The notes below the pieces were generated by a model that saw only the letters and a list, made by a program, of their open reading frames with translations, had not been told where the DNA came from and searched no databases. Position numbers and translations under genes: made by a program. A stretch of DNA of 14,401 nt, taken from NCBI GenBank assembly GCA_021789795.1, contig JAJYJA010000053.1, positions 1 through 14,401 on the forward strand, in the 5' to 3' direction. Positions 7,428-14,327 of this stretch are shown here, piece after piece. This stretch comes from Deltaproteobacteria bacterium. GTDB taxonomy: Bacteria > Desulfobacterota > Desulfobulbia > Desulfobulbales > VMSU01. Each line of letters begins with the position of its first letter. Position 1 is the stretch's first letter.

Positions 7428-9146
7428 TCAGTTGTGATTTTTGGGGCCTTGGTGTCTTGTCGAGCCGTGTCGGGCGGGTTTGTCGTTGGGGTGGGGGGCC
7501 GGGAAGGTGAGGGTGAAGGTGGTGCCGTGCCGGGAGGTCTCGCTCACCTCGATCTTGCCCTGGTGGTGCTTCATGATCCCGTAGCTGACCGAGAGCCCCA
7601 GTCCGGTGCCCTCCACCGTCGGCTTGGTGGAGAAGAAGGGCTCGAAGATATAGACCATGTCCGATTCGCTGATCCCCTTGCCGGTGTCGTGGATGTGCAG
7701 GCGCACCGTCTGCTCCTTATGCTCGGTGATCAGGCTGATGGTGCCTCCGTGGTCGGGCATGGCCTCCTGGGCGTTGTTTAGGCAGTTGAGGATTACCTGT
7801 TTTATCTGATCGTGCACGGCATTTATCAGGGGCAGATTAGGGGCTAACTTCTTTTTGACCACGATCCGCCGTTCCCGGAAGCTCTTCTTGCAGAAGAGGA
7901 GCATGTCGTTGATTGCCTGATGCAGGTCCAGGGGCTCCATGTTGCCGCTGGTCGGGCGGTTGAAGTTTTGGAGGTTGCGGATCAGGTCCCGTACCCGCTG
8001 GCACTCGTTGATCGCCAGTTGCAGCAATTCTGCGTCGTCGTCGGCAAAGGGGGTGGTCTTCTGGATGCCTTTCAGGAAGTTGCGGATCCCGATGATCGGG
8101 TTGCCGAACTCGTGGGCGATGGAGGCGGCCAGCTTGCCCACTGCGCTGAGTTTCTCGGCGTGCAGAAGTTGCTCGTAGGTGGTTTTGAGTTGCAGGGTGC
8201 GCTCCTCCACCTTGTTTTCCAGGATGGTCTGGTAGTCCAGGATCTCTTGCTCCATCCGTTTGCGGCGGGTGATGTCCTGCAAGGTTTCCACCGCCCCGAT
8301 GATGGCCCCGCCGCCGTTCTTGATGGGGGCGGCGGTGAACAACAGCCATTTTTCCGTGCCGTTTAGGGCGAAGACATCCTCCACCTCGAAGGAATCCTCC
8401 AGCAGTTGGGAGCGGATATACTTGTCGGTGTAGAACTGGCGGATCTTTTCCTCCGGGGCCTGGTCGAGGATCAGGTCGGCCATGGTGGGCCGTTCGTGGT
8501 CGTAGAAGGCCTGCCACTGGCGGGAGGTGCCGATCATGGCCGCGCTTTTGATGCCGGTGAGCCGCTCCAGGGCCTTGTTCCAGTGAGTGATGCGGTGGCG
8601 CTGGTCGATGACGAAGGTGGCGATGGAGTTGCCGTGGATGATCTGGGCCAGGCGTTCCCGGCTTTCTTGCAGTTCGACCTCGGCCTGCTGGCGGTCGGCG
8701 ATCTCCTTGGCCAGGATGTGTTCCGCATCTACCCCTTGGATTAGGGCGCAGTCGGCAACCAAGGCGCTGGCCGTCTTCTTGGGTCTGGTGACGATTAGCG
8801 ACCAGCAGGGTTCGTCCCCTGCCCGGAGAGGTGGAAGACTGGCGAAGCAGAGTCGATAATCGTTGTCGGCGGTGGCGCCGGCCGGGGAGGGTGGGCGGAG
8901 GGTGAAGGCGCGGGCCTCGCCCCGGCAGGCGTTGACGATCATCGTCCGCCAGGATTCGCGGCAGTCCTCGGGCAGTCGGGTGAGAAAGTCGCCGCCCCCG
9001 CCGCCGGGCTTCAGGTGCAAGACCTCCCGGCAGAAGGTCTCCCAGGCCGGATTGGCCATGACGATTAGCCCCTGGGCGGTGCCGATGGCCAGTGGCTCGG
9101 GCCGGGCCAGGCAGAACGATTGCGCGATGTCGGCGGGTAGCTTCAT
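7428..9146 (-). CDS. Soluble PAS-domain sensor histidine kinase
   Basis: A protein of 572 residues with no membrane segment, so a cytoplasmic sensor. Residues 1-125 look like a divergent PAS domain, residues 163-295 are a clear PAS domain (FVIDQRHRITHWNKALERLTG, ending in the PAC motif GAVETLQDITRRK). A coiled coil (about 300-340) leads to the HisKA domain with H345 in ASIAHEFGNP. The ATPase domain has the N box (N454 and N458 in NCLNNAQEAM), G1 DTGKGI (487-492), F box EPFFSTK (502-508) and G2 GTGLGLS (513-519), all intact. No receiver domain is attached and no response regulator adjoins. The ATG at 9146 is chosen over an in-frame TTG at 9155; neither has a recognisable Shine-Dalgarno sequence. 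The gene begins 11 nt past a strong terminator-like palindrome and is followed by a lipoprotein gene. The ligand is not predictable. Confidence 0.92.
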   Translation of the reverse strand: MKLPADIAQSFCLARPEPLAIGTAQGLIVMANPAWETFCREVLHLKPGGGGGDFLTRLPEDCRESWRTMIVNACRGEARAFTLRPPSPAGATADNDYRLCFASLPPLRAGDEPCWSLIVTRPKKTASALVADCALIQGVDAEHILAKEIADRQQAEVELQESRERLAQIIHGNSIATFVIDQRHRITHWNKALERLTGIKSAAMIGTSRQWQAFYDHERPTMADLILDQAPEEKIRQFYTDKYIRSQLLEDSFEVEDVFALNGTEKWLLFTAAPIKNGGGAIIGAVETLQDITRRKRMEQEILDYQTILENKVEERTLQLKTTYEQLLHAEKLSAVGKLAASIAHEFGNPIIGIRNFLKGIQKTTPFADDDAELLQLAINECQRVRDLIRNLQNFNRPTSGNMEPLDLHQAINDMLLFCKKSFRERRIVVKKKLAPNLPLINAVHDQIKQVILNCLNNAQEAMPDHGGTISLITEHKEQTVRLHIHDTGKGISESDMVYIFEPFFSTKPTVEGTGLGLSVSYGIMKHHQGKIEVSETSRHGTTFTLTFPAPHPNDKPARHGSTRHQGPKNHN

Positions 9147-9157
9147 GTCAGTCAAAT

Positions 9158-9197
9158 TAAAAAAGGGGTGTCAGCCTAGGCTGACACCCCTTTTTTA
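9158..9197 (-). terminator. Perfect 40-bp palindromic rho-independent terminator
   Basis: A perfect inverted repeat: A6, then a GC-rich stem of 11 bp (9165-9175 with 9180-9190, GGGGTGTCAGC), a CTAG loop, and T6. As it has a T run on both strands it can stop transcription in either direction. It lies 24 nt after the stop of the 16-heme cytochrome gene, whose transcript it should end. It is also only 11 nt upstream of the kinase start codon, so it could be a leader hairpin for that gene. Confidence 0.92.
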
Positions 9198-9221
9198 GTC
9201 GCTATTGATAAAATTTACTAC

Positions 9222-10526
9222 TTATTTCTTGGGCGGGAAGGCCAGTTTGCCCTTCAGCCCTTCCGCGGTCAGGTCGGCAGACTTGCCTTCCTTTACCCGG
9301 CCCTTGACGGCGTGGGCGGTGCCGTGACAGCTAGCGCACTTGCCGCCGAACTGGGCCACCATCGCCTCGCCGTGCGGGTTGCCGTGGCACTTCTGGCAGG
9401 TGGGAATCTGGCCGTGCTTGGGATGGCAGAAGGAGCAGGTCTGGTTGGCGTGCCGGCTCTTGCTGGCCATCAGGGTCTTATACTCGTCGGTGTGGCAGCC
9501 GCCGCAGATCTCCTTGGGCTCGTTGGGAGTGAAGGTGATGTTCAGCGGGTCATGCGGGTTGCTGTGACAGCGCAGGCAGTCTTCGTCCTTCAGGTTGGCC
9601 CGGTGGCCGCTGTGGTCGTGGCACTTGAAGCAGGAGGGGATCTTGCCGTGCTGGTCGTGGCAGGTGGCGCAGGTATTCTCGGTCCAGTGCTTGGAGTTGG
9701 CCTTCTTCAAGGTGGCATAGACCTCGGCGTGGGTCGGGTTCTTGTGGCAGTTGGCGCAGTATTCCTTGGGGGTGTCGGCGGCGTACTTGATCACCAGCGG
9801 CTTATGCGGGCTGGCGTGGCAGCTCAGGCAGACCTTGGGCTCGACGTTAAGCAGGTGATACGGCTTGCCGCCCTTGGGGCTGTGGCAGTCGAGACAGCTC
9901 GGGATATAGCCGTGCCGGATATGGCAGTCGGTGCAGGCCATGGCCGAGTGCTTGCTCGGGAAGTCCTTGAGGTCCTTGGGCGGCTGGGCATGGCAGTTGT
10001 GGCACATGTCCGGCTTAACGGACGGGATGTTAAGGGGCGAGTGGGCGTTGGAGTGACAGTTGTGGCAGGTCTTGGTCTCCTCCTTCTCGCCGTGGGGATA
10101 GCCGTGGCAGTCAACGCACTTGGGCAGGGCGTCGGCGTACTCCACCTTGCCGGGGGCGTAGGTGTGATAAACCTCGTGACAGAAGGTGCACTCCTTCTGG
10201 TGCCGGTGGCCCTCGGCCTTCAGCCGGTTGAAGACCGCGATGTGGCACTGGGCGCACTGCTGCATGGTCAGGGGCGTGACGTTCTGGTCATAGAGCGCCG
10301 GTCGGGGCGGGATGCTCTTGATCTTGTCGGTCAGGGCGACCTTGGTCTCGGCGTGGGGGGTGACGCTGGTGGCGGGCTGAGGCTGGGGCTGGGGCTGGCT
10401 GGTCTTGTCGGCCGGCTCGGCCTTGCCCCCCTTGGCGTGGGCGTTGGCGCCGATGGCGATCATGGCCCCGAGCAGCAGGCAACAGACTCCCAGATAACGA
10501 CGTAATCCTTGTGCTGTCTTTCTCAT
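9222..10526 (-). CDS. 16-heme periplasmic c-type cytochrome
   Basis: A protein of 434 residues with a signal peptide (MRKTAQGLRRY, hydrophobic core, cleavage after NAHA near residue 31) and a Pro-Gln repeat linker at 44-51. It has 16 CxxCH heme sites, starting at C91, 113, 137, 154, 175, 198, 211, 233, 257, 286, 299, 317, 341, 364, 377 and 397. The order is three sites, then three four-site modules, then one site. Each module reads CxxCH-x3-H-x-PL, CxxCH, H-x4/5-CxxCH, P-x-CxxCH. With no anchor it should be a soluble periplasmic electron carrier, or be exported further. The ATG at 10526 is preferred over an earlier in-frame TTG because it has a GAGGGAG ribosome site and a proper signal peptide. 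It follows the 12-heme gene, which has the same architecture. The redox partner is unknown; the protein does not match a cytochrome I can name. Confidence 0.92.
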   Translation of the reverse strand: MRKTAQGLRRYLGVCCLLLGAMIAIGANAHAKGGKAEPADKTSQPQPQPQPATSVTPHAETKVALTDKIKSIPPRPALYDQNVTPLTMQQCAQCHIAVFNRLKAEGHRHQKECTFCHEVYHTYAPGKVEYADALPKCVDCHGYPHGEKEETKTCHNCHSNAHSPLNIPSVKPDMCHNCHAQPPKDLKDFPSKHSAMACTDCHIRHGYIPSCLDCHSPKGGKPYHLLNVEPKVCLSCHASPHKPLVIKYAADTPKEYCANCHKNPTHAEVYATLKKANSKHWTENTCATCHDQHGKIPSCFKCHDHSGHRANLKDEDCLRCHSNPHDPLNITFTPNEPKEICGGCHTDEYKTLMASKSRHANQTCSFCHPKHGQIPTCQKCHGNPHGEAMVAQFGGKCASCHGTAHAVKGRVKEGKSADLTAEGLKGKLAFPPKK

Positions 10527-10530
10527 TTTT

Positions 10531-10537
10531 CTCCCTC
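10531..10537 (-). promoter_or_regulatory. Ribosome binding site of the 16-heme cytochrome gene
   Basis: GAGGGAG on the minus strand, 4 nt before the ATG at 10526. It decides the start against the upstream in-frame TTG at 10649. Confidence 0.75.
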
Positions 10538-10579
10538 GTGGTTGGATAACTGTTGAAAAATCCGTCGTAAACGCCGTCT

Positions 10580-10605
10580 CTTCCGGGCCGCAGCCCGCCC
10601 GGAAG
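10580..10605 (-). promoter_or_regulatory. Strong leader hairpin upstream of the 16-heme gene
   Basis: CTTCCGGGC (10580-10588) and GCCCGGAAG (10597-10605) form a perfect 9-bp GC-rich stem with an 8-nt loop. There is no U run after it in the direction of transcription, so it is not a normal terminator. It may mark an mRNA processing or stability element between the two cytochrome genes. Confidence 0.5.
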
Positions 10606-10620
10606 TTCGACATGTCCGAC

Positions 10621-10649
10621 GATATACCTATCTTGGCCAGCAATTTCAA
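10621..10649 (-). promoter_or_regulatory. Candidate sigma-70 promoter for the 16-heme gene
   Basis: On the minus strand TTGAAA (10649-10644) and TATATC (10626-10621) are 17 nt apart, matching 5 of 6 and 4 of 6 consensus bases. It lies directly after the stop of the 12-heme gene. The 8-bp palindrome GACATGTC (10609-10616) lies at the expected transcription start and could be an operator. Predicted only by eye. Confidence 0.4.
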
Positions 10650-11570
10650 TTAGAAAACGAGATCATGCGGATCTTTGTGGCACTTTAGACAGTCGCTGTT
10701 AAAGGCCTTGAGCATCGAGGGGTCGTGGGGCTGCTGGTGGCAGTCCGTGCATTTGGGCACCGTCGGATGCTTGTCTTTGTGGCAGAAGGCGCACTTGAAG
10801 GCGCCGTGTTTCGCCTTGCTTTTGGAGAGGAGGGCGAACTCGTCCTTGTGGCAGCTCCCGCAGTACTGGTTGGGGATGTCGTCGGCGTAGTGGATGTTGA
10901 GCGGACTGTGCGGCTTATGGCAGCGCAGGCAGTCCTTGAAGACCATGAAGGCGGCGTGGGGTTGGTGGCACTCCAGGCACTTCTTGATCCGTTTGTGCTT
11001 CTTGGGGTGGCAGAAGGTGCAGTTCTTGGTGGCATGTTTGCTGGGAAATTTCTTAAATTCCTCACCCTTTTCCGGGTGGCAGGTCTTGCATCCGGCGCTG
11101 ACCTGGGGGGTGTCGTCCACCGTCACGTCCAGGGGGGTGTGCGGGTTACGGTGGCAGCCCAGGCAGTTAGGGAGCTTGAAGTGCTCCTGGCTGTTTTTGT
11201 TGTGACACCTGGAACACTTGGGTATGACGTTGGTTCCCTGGGGCGGGTGTTCCAGGTGGCACTCCCGGCAGGTTAGCCGGGTTTTGTGCTTGCCCCCGGC
11301 CCTGGCGATGTCCGCCGGCTCGCTTTCATGGCACTTCACGCAGTCCGAGTTCTGCAACTCGTCCTTCATGATCGCCTGCTTTAAGGCCCGCTCCTCCGCG
11401 CCTAGCTCCTTATCGCTGAGCTTGGAGAGATCCACGTTGTCCAAGCCGCTCTGCTTGGACGGCGTGCAGCCATAGATGCACGCCACGATGCCTATCGCCA
11501 CCACCACCGGGAACAAGGCGATGACGATGCCCCGGAGGCCGCCTTTCGCAAGTCGCCCGCCGGGCGTCAT
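10650..11570 (-). CDS. 12-heme membrane-anchored c-type cytochrome
   Basis: A protein of 306 residues with a basic start, a hydrophobic stretch (about 14-30) and the lipobox-like IVAC at 28-31, so it is probably a lipoprotein; an uncleaved membrane anchor is the alternative. Twelve CxxCH sites start at C77, 101, 119, 136, 161, 184, 198, 214, 237, 260, 274 and 294. The order is three sites, two four-site modules (CLxCH-x-(x)-PHxPL, CxxCH, H-x5/6-CxFCH, K-CxxCH), and one final site, the same plan as the 16-heme neighbour with one module fewer. It likely carries electrons from the cytoplasmic membrane into the periplasm. No start has a good ribosome site: the ATG at 11570 is chosen because it gives a compact signal sequence; an ATG at 11600 and a TTG at 11672 are in frame. 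The partner quinol oxidase or terminal acceptor is not in the window. Confidence 0.9.
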   Translation of the reverse strand: MTPGGRLAKGGLRGIVIALFPVVVAIGIVACIYGCTPSKQSGLDNVDLSKLSDKELGAEERALKQAIMKDELQNSDCVKCHESEPADIARAGGKHKTRLTCRECHLEHPPQGTNVIPKCSRCHNKNSQEHFKLPNCLGCHRNPHTPLDVTVDDTPQVSAGCKTCHPEKGEEFKKFPSKHATKNCTFCHPKKHKRIKKCLECHQPHAAFMVFKDCLRCHKPHSPLNIHYADDIPNQYCGSCHKDEFALLSKSKAKHGAFKCAFCHKDKHPTVPKCTDCHQQPHDPSMLKAFNSDCLKCHKDPHDLVF

Positions 11571-11767
11571 GTATGCTATCGGGTCGTTCCGGTGGCGCAT
11601 GTCGTTGAAGGCGGACGCGACGGCCAGGGGCGGTGCCGGGCGCTGGCCCCTCGCTTGTGAATGGGGATTCAATTTTGTCTAACACACCTGCACGGCTATC
11701 GCAAGCGAAAAAACTTGCGGCTATGGCCTGCCTCGGTTAGGGCCGCGGGCGGCGGTTGGCGCCCCTT
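11571..11767 (-). promoter_or_regulatory. 197-nt intergenic region upstream of the 12-heme gene, with repeat motifs
   Basis: The region between the hybrid kinase and the cytochrome gene holds an inverted repeat CGCAAG/CTTGCG (11700-11705 with 11714-11719) whose 8-nt loop is A-rich on the plus strand. It is flanked by direct copies of CGGCTAT at 11693-11699 and 11718-11724. A possible minus-strand promoter (TTGCGA, 17 nt, TAGACA) is weak. It is the natural place for regulation of the cytochrome genes, but nothing here is conclusive. Confidence 0.35.
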
Positions 11768-14104
11768 TCAGCGGGAGGACAGCAGTCGTTCCACGGTCTG
11801 GGAAAAGTCGTTGAAGTCCAGGGGCTTGCGCAGGAAATTGATTCCCTCGCGGTTTAGAAAATCGTCGCCCATGACGTTGACGGTGTTGCCGCTGATGAAC
11901 AGCACCGGGATGGTGGGGTTGTTGGCCTTAATTACCTCGTACACCTCCTTGCCGTTGCGTTGCGGCATGATGACGTCAAGGATGATGAGGTCCAGACGCT
12001 GCTGCTGGTCCAGGAAGAGACGGATCGCCTGTTTGCCGTTTTCGGCGCTCAGCACCTGATGGCCCATCCGTTCCAGATTGATCTGGATCGCCTTGCGGAT
12101 TAGCTCGTCGTCATCGGCCAGCAGGATGGTCTTGAGCCGGGGCGGGGCCGGGGGCAGTCCCGCCAGGGGATGCGGGGGGCGGGGGCGATCCGTCTCCTCC
12201 GGGGCTGGCGGTGCGGGCTGGCTGGCGGGGTGCTCGGCGGGATCGGGGGTGCCTTGGAATGGCCGGCCAGTGGTCTTGAAGTAGATGGAGAAGGTGGCGC
12301 CTTGGTTCTCGGCGCTGATCACCTCCAGGAAGCCCTGGTGCTGTTTGACGATGTTGAAGATGATCGACAGGCCGAGACCGGTGCCCTTGGCCGAACTCTT
12401 GGTGGTGAAGAACGGCTCGCAGATCTTGGCGATGTTGGCGGGTTTGATTCCGTGCCCGGTGTCGGACACGGACAGGATCATGTAGCGTCCGGCGGGGATC
12501 ACCTCTAGGCTGCCGGTCAGGTCTTGGCTTAGGGTTATGGCCTGGCTGCGGATGGTGATGGTGCCGCCGCCCGGCATGGCGTCCCGGGCGTTGGTGCAGA
12601 GGTTGATCAGCACCTGTTCGAGCTGGTGGGGATCGGCGGTGATCTCCAGGTCTTGCTCGTCCAAGAGGAACTGGTAGTGGAAGGACTCGTCCACCAGACT
12701 CCTCAGGATATCGGAGATGTTGGTGATTACCTTACCCAGACTGGTCTTCTCGGTCTCGATGGCCTGTCTTTTGCCGAACGACAGCAGATTCGAGGTCAGG
12801 TTCTTGCCCAGCTTGGTGGCGATGTTGATGTACTTTATGTAGTCGCTGGCCGTCTTGCTGCCCTTGACCTCCTCTTTGAGGAGGTGGGCGAAGGTGGTGA
12901 TCGAGCCTAAGACGTTGTTGAAGTCGTGGGCGATACCGCCGGCGAATTGTCCCAGGTACTCTAATTGCCGGGAGCGGGCCAACTGCTCCTCTAGGTGTTT
13001 CTGCTCGGTGATGTCGGTGCTGCTGCCCCGCCAGCCCAGATGCTCGCCATCGACTAGGATGGGGATCATGGTGTTGGTGAACCAGCGGATCTGCCCGTCC
13101 TTGGTGATGATCCGGAAGGGGGGGCTGGAGGAACGTGCGCGGGCCGTGTCCTGTCCCGTGGGGGGGGTGAAGGCGGCCCGGTCCTCGGGATGGACGATCG
13201 TGGCCAGCAGGTGGGGGGCGAGGATGAACTCCTCCCGGCTGTAGCCGGTTAGCCGTTGGCAGGAGGGGGAGATGAAGATCAGGGAGTTGTCTTGGCCCAG
13301 CCAGTACTCGAAGTTGTAGGCAAATTCGGAGACGATGCGGAACTTCTTTTCGCTTTCGATGATGGCGTCCCGCGAGCGACTAAAGGCGCGGGAAAACCTG
13401 ACGATCGCCAGACAGCCCAGGAGCCAGAGCAGCAGGTGGGTGATGACGATGATCCGTTCGGTCTTGACCGCCGTCTGGTAGTAGGGGGTGAGCGGCACCG
13501 CCACGCTCATCCCCCCCTGGACGTTGCCGACCTTGAAGTTGTCGCCGTGGCAGCTGATGCAGCCCCGGTCCACCACGTAGGGCATGAGCAGGCGCAGATA
13601 GGGGGCGTGGTTGATGGTGGCGACGTCACTCACTTTTTGGGCCTGGCCAGACTCAAGCAGCTTGAGACTGGCCTCCTCCCAGGCGTCCGGCTGGTCGTAG
13701 GGGTCGATGGTGTTTTTGTAGTCCAGGCTTACGGTGTGGCTGATGGCCGCCAGGGCGGGGGCCTGGTTGTGCAGCACCTCGTAAGCCTGGCGGGTGACCT
13801 GGGAGGGGTCGATGATCGCGAACACCTCGCTGCCGCTTTCGATGTTGTAGAGATAGTGCGGGTTGCCCTTGTTTTTCTCGTTGAGCTTGGTATATATCCC
13901 TCCATGCATGGTGCTCCACTTCCGGTAGGCGATGTTCAAGCGAAAGATGGTGTGGGCCTCGATCTCGGCCTTGGAGATGGTATCCTCGTGGGCCTGGAAG
14001 AGGTTGGAACCCACCGAGATGCTGATCAGGGTGCTCCAGCCCACCAGCAGGCTGATGAGGTAGTTGCGGGCTAGAAACGCACGGATGGCTTGGGAGACGG
14101 GCAT
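11768..14104 (-). CDS. Hybrid histidine kinase with periplasmic heme-site (DUF3365/Tll0287-like) sensor domain
   Basis: A protein of 778 residues. Membrane helix 1 is at about 15-35 and helix 2 at about 217-236, enclosing a 180-residue periplasmic domain with YRKW near 60-63 and a c-type heme site CISCH at 182-186, followed by GDNFKVGNVQGGMSVAVPL, typical of DUF3365/Tll0287-like sensors. Then come a PAS domain (about 253-368), HisKA with H393 in GGIAHDFNN, and an ATPase domain with N501/N505, G1 DTGHGI (548-553), F box EPFFTTK (563-569) and G2 GTGLGLS (574-580). A Pro-rich linker (614-656) leads to a receiver domain with DDD at 664-666, phosphoacceptor D710 and K760. All catalytic residues are present. 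Output needs an HPt protein and a regulator not encoded here. Its position beside the cytochromes suggests redox or NO sensing; this is inference. Confidence 0.93.
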   Translation of the reverse strand: MPVSQAIRAFLARNYLISLLVGWSTLISISVGSNLFQAHEDTISKAEIEAHTIFRLNIAYRKWSTMHGGIYTKLNEKNKGNPHYLYNIESGSEVFAIIDPSQVTRQAYEVLHNQAPALAAISHTVSLDYKNTIDPYDQPDAWEEASLKLLESGQAQKVSDVATINHAPYLRLLMPYVVDRGCISCHGDNFKVGNVQGGMSVAVPLTPYYQTAVKTERIIVITHLLLWLLGCLAIVRFSRAFSRSRDAIIESEKKFRIVSEFAYNFEYWLGQDNSLIFISPSCQRLTGYSREEFILAPHLLATIVHPEDRAAFTPPTGQDTARARSSSPPFRIITKDGQIRWFTNTMIPILVDGEHLGWRGSSTDITEQKHLEEQLARSRQLEYLGQFAGGIAHDFNNVLGSITTFAHLLKEEVKGSKTASDYIKYINIATKLGKNLTSNLLSFGKRQAIETEKTSLGKVITNISDILRSLVDESFHYQFLLDEQDLEITADPHQLEQVLINLCTNARDAMPGGGTITIRSQAITLSQDLTGSLEVIPAGRYMILSVSDTGHGIKPANIAKICEPFFTTKSSAKGTGLGLSIIFNIVKQHQGFLEVISAENQGATFSIYFKTTGRPFQGTPDPAEHPASQPAPPAPEETDRPRPPHPLAGLPPAPPRLKTILLADDDELIRKAIQINLERMGHQVLSAENGKQAIRLFLDQQQRLDLIILDVIMPQRNGKEVYEVIKANNPTIPVLFISGNTVNVMGDDFLNREGINFLRKPLDFNDFSQTVERLLSSR

Positions 14105-14136
14105 ACGGGGCCAGAGGTTGTCGGTTTAAGGAGGCT

Positions 14137-14298
14137 AGACTTGATGGTCTCGCAAAAAGGTAGCCGATGGCTAAGCAAAAGGGCCGATATACAAGGCGCG
14201 GTGTGTGTTTGGCGAGTGAGGCCATACAGATGGTATGCCGAACGAGCCAAACCGCCACGCGCCGCAGTAGATCGGTCTTTTTGCGACGCCATCAGACT
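14137..14298. repeat. Palindromic MITE-like element with nested inverted repeats
   Basis: The outer arms 14137-14159 and 14277-14298 are imperfect inverted repeats sharing GATGG-x2-TCGCAAAAAG. A second pair lies inside (GGGCCGAT near 14181 against ATCGGTC near 14271). The centre folds into a long imperfect hairpin starting with GGCGCG (14195-14200) against CGCGCC (14258-14263), with apex ATAC/GTAT. At 162 nt it contains no gene. Similar small palindromic repeats are common in Desulfobacterota genomes as I recall, but copy number cannot be seen here. Confidence 0.7.
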
Positions 14299-14327
14299 TC
14301 GATACCCCGCCCGAAGGGGCTTGTCAA
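14299..14327 (-). promoter_or_regulatory. Candidate sigma-70 promoter for the hybrid kinase gene
   Basis: On the minus strand a perfect TTGACA (14327-14322) is followed after 17 nt by TATCGA (14304-14299), matching 3 of 6 at the -10. Transcription would start just inside the outer arm of the palindromic element and run through it to the kinase ATG about 190 nt on. The weak -10 keeps confidence moderate. Confidence 0.4.

Noticed and set aside
9312..10505. A 397-codon open frame on the plus strand opposite the 16-heme cytochrome
   Set aside because: Its low-complexity Val/Ala/Gly/Leu composition is what the complement of repeated CxxCH codons gives; the minus strand has 16 heme sites and a signal peptide.
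11600..11640. A GGCAC-containing stretch as a possible sigma-54 promoter for the 12-heme gene
   Set aside because: The GC element at the required spacing is missing, so the match to the sigma-54 consensus fails.
13256..14074. A 272-codon open frame on the plus strand opposite the hybrid kinase
   Set aside because: It is a shadow of the periplasmic sensor domain; no start signal or motif of its own.
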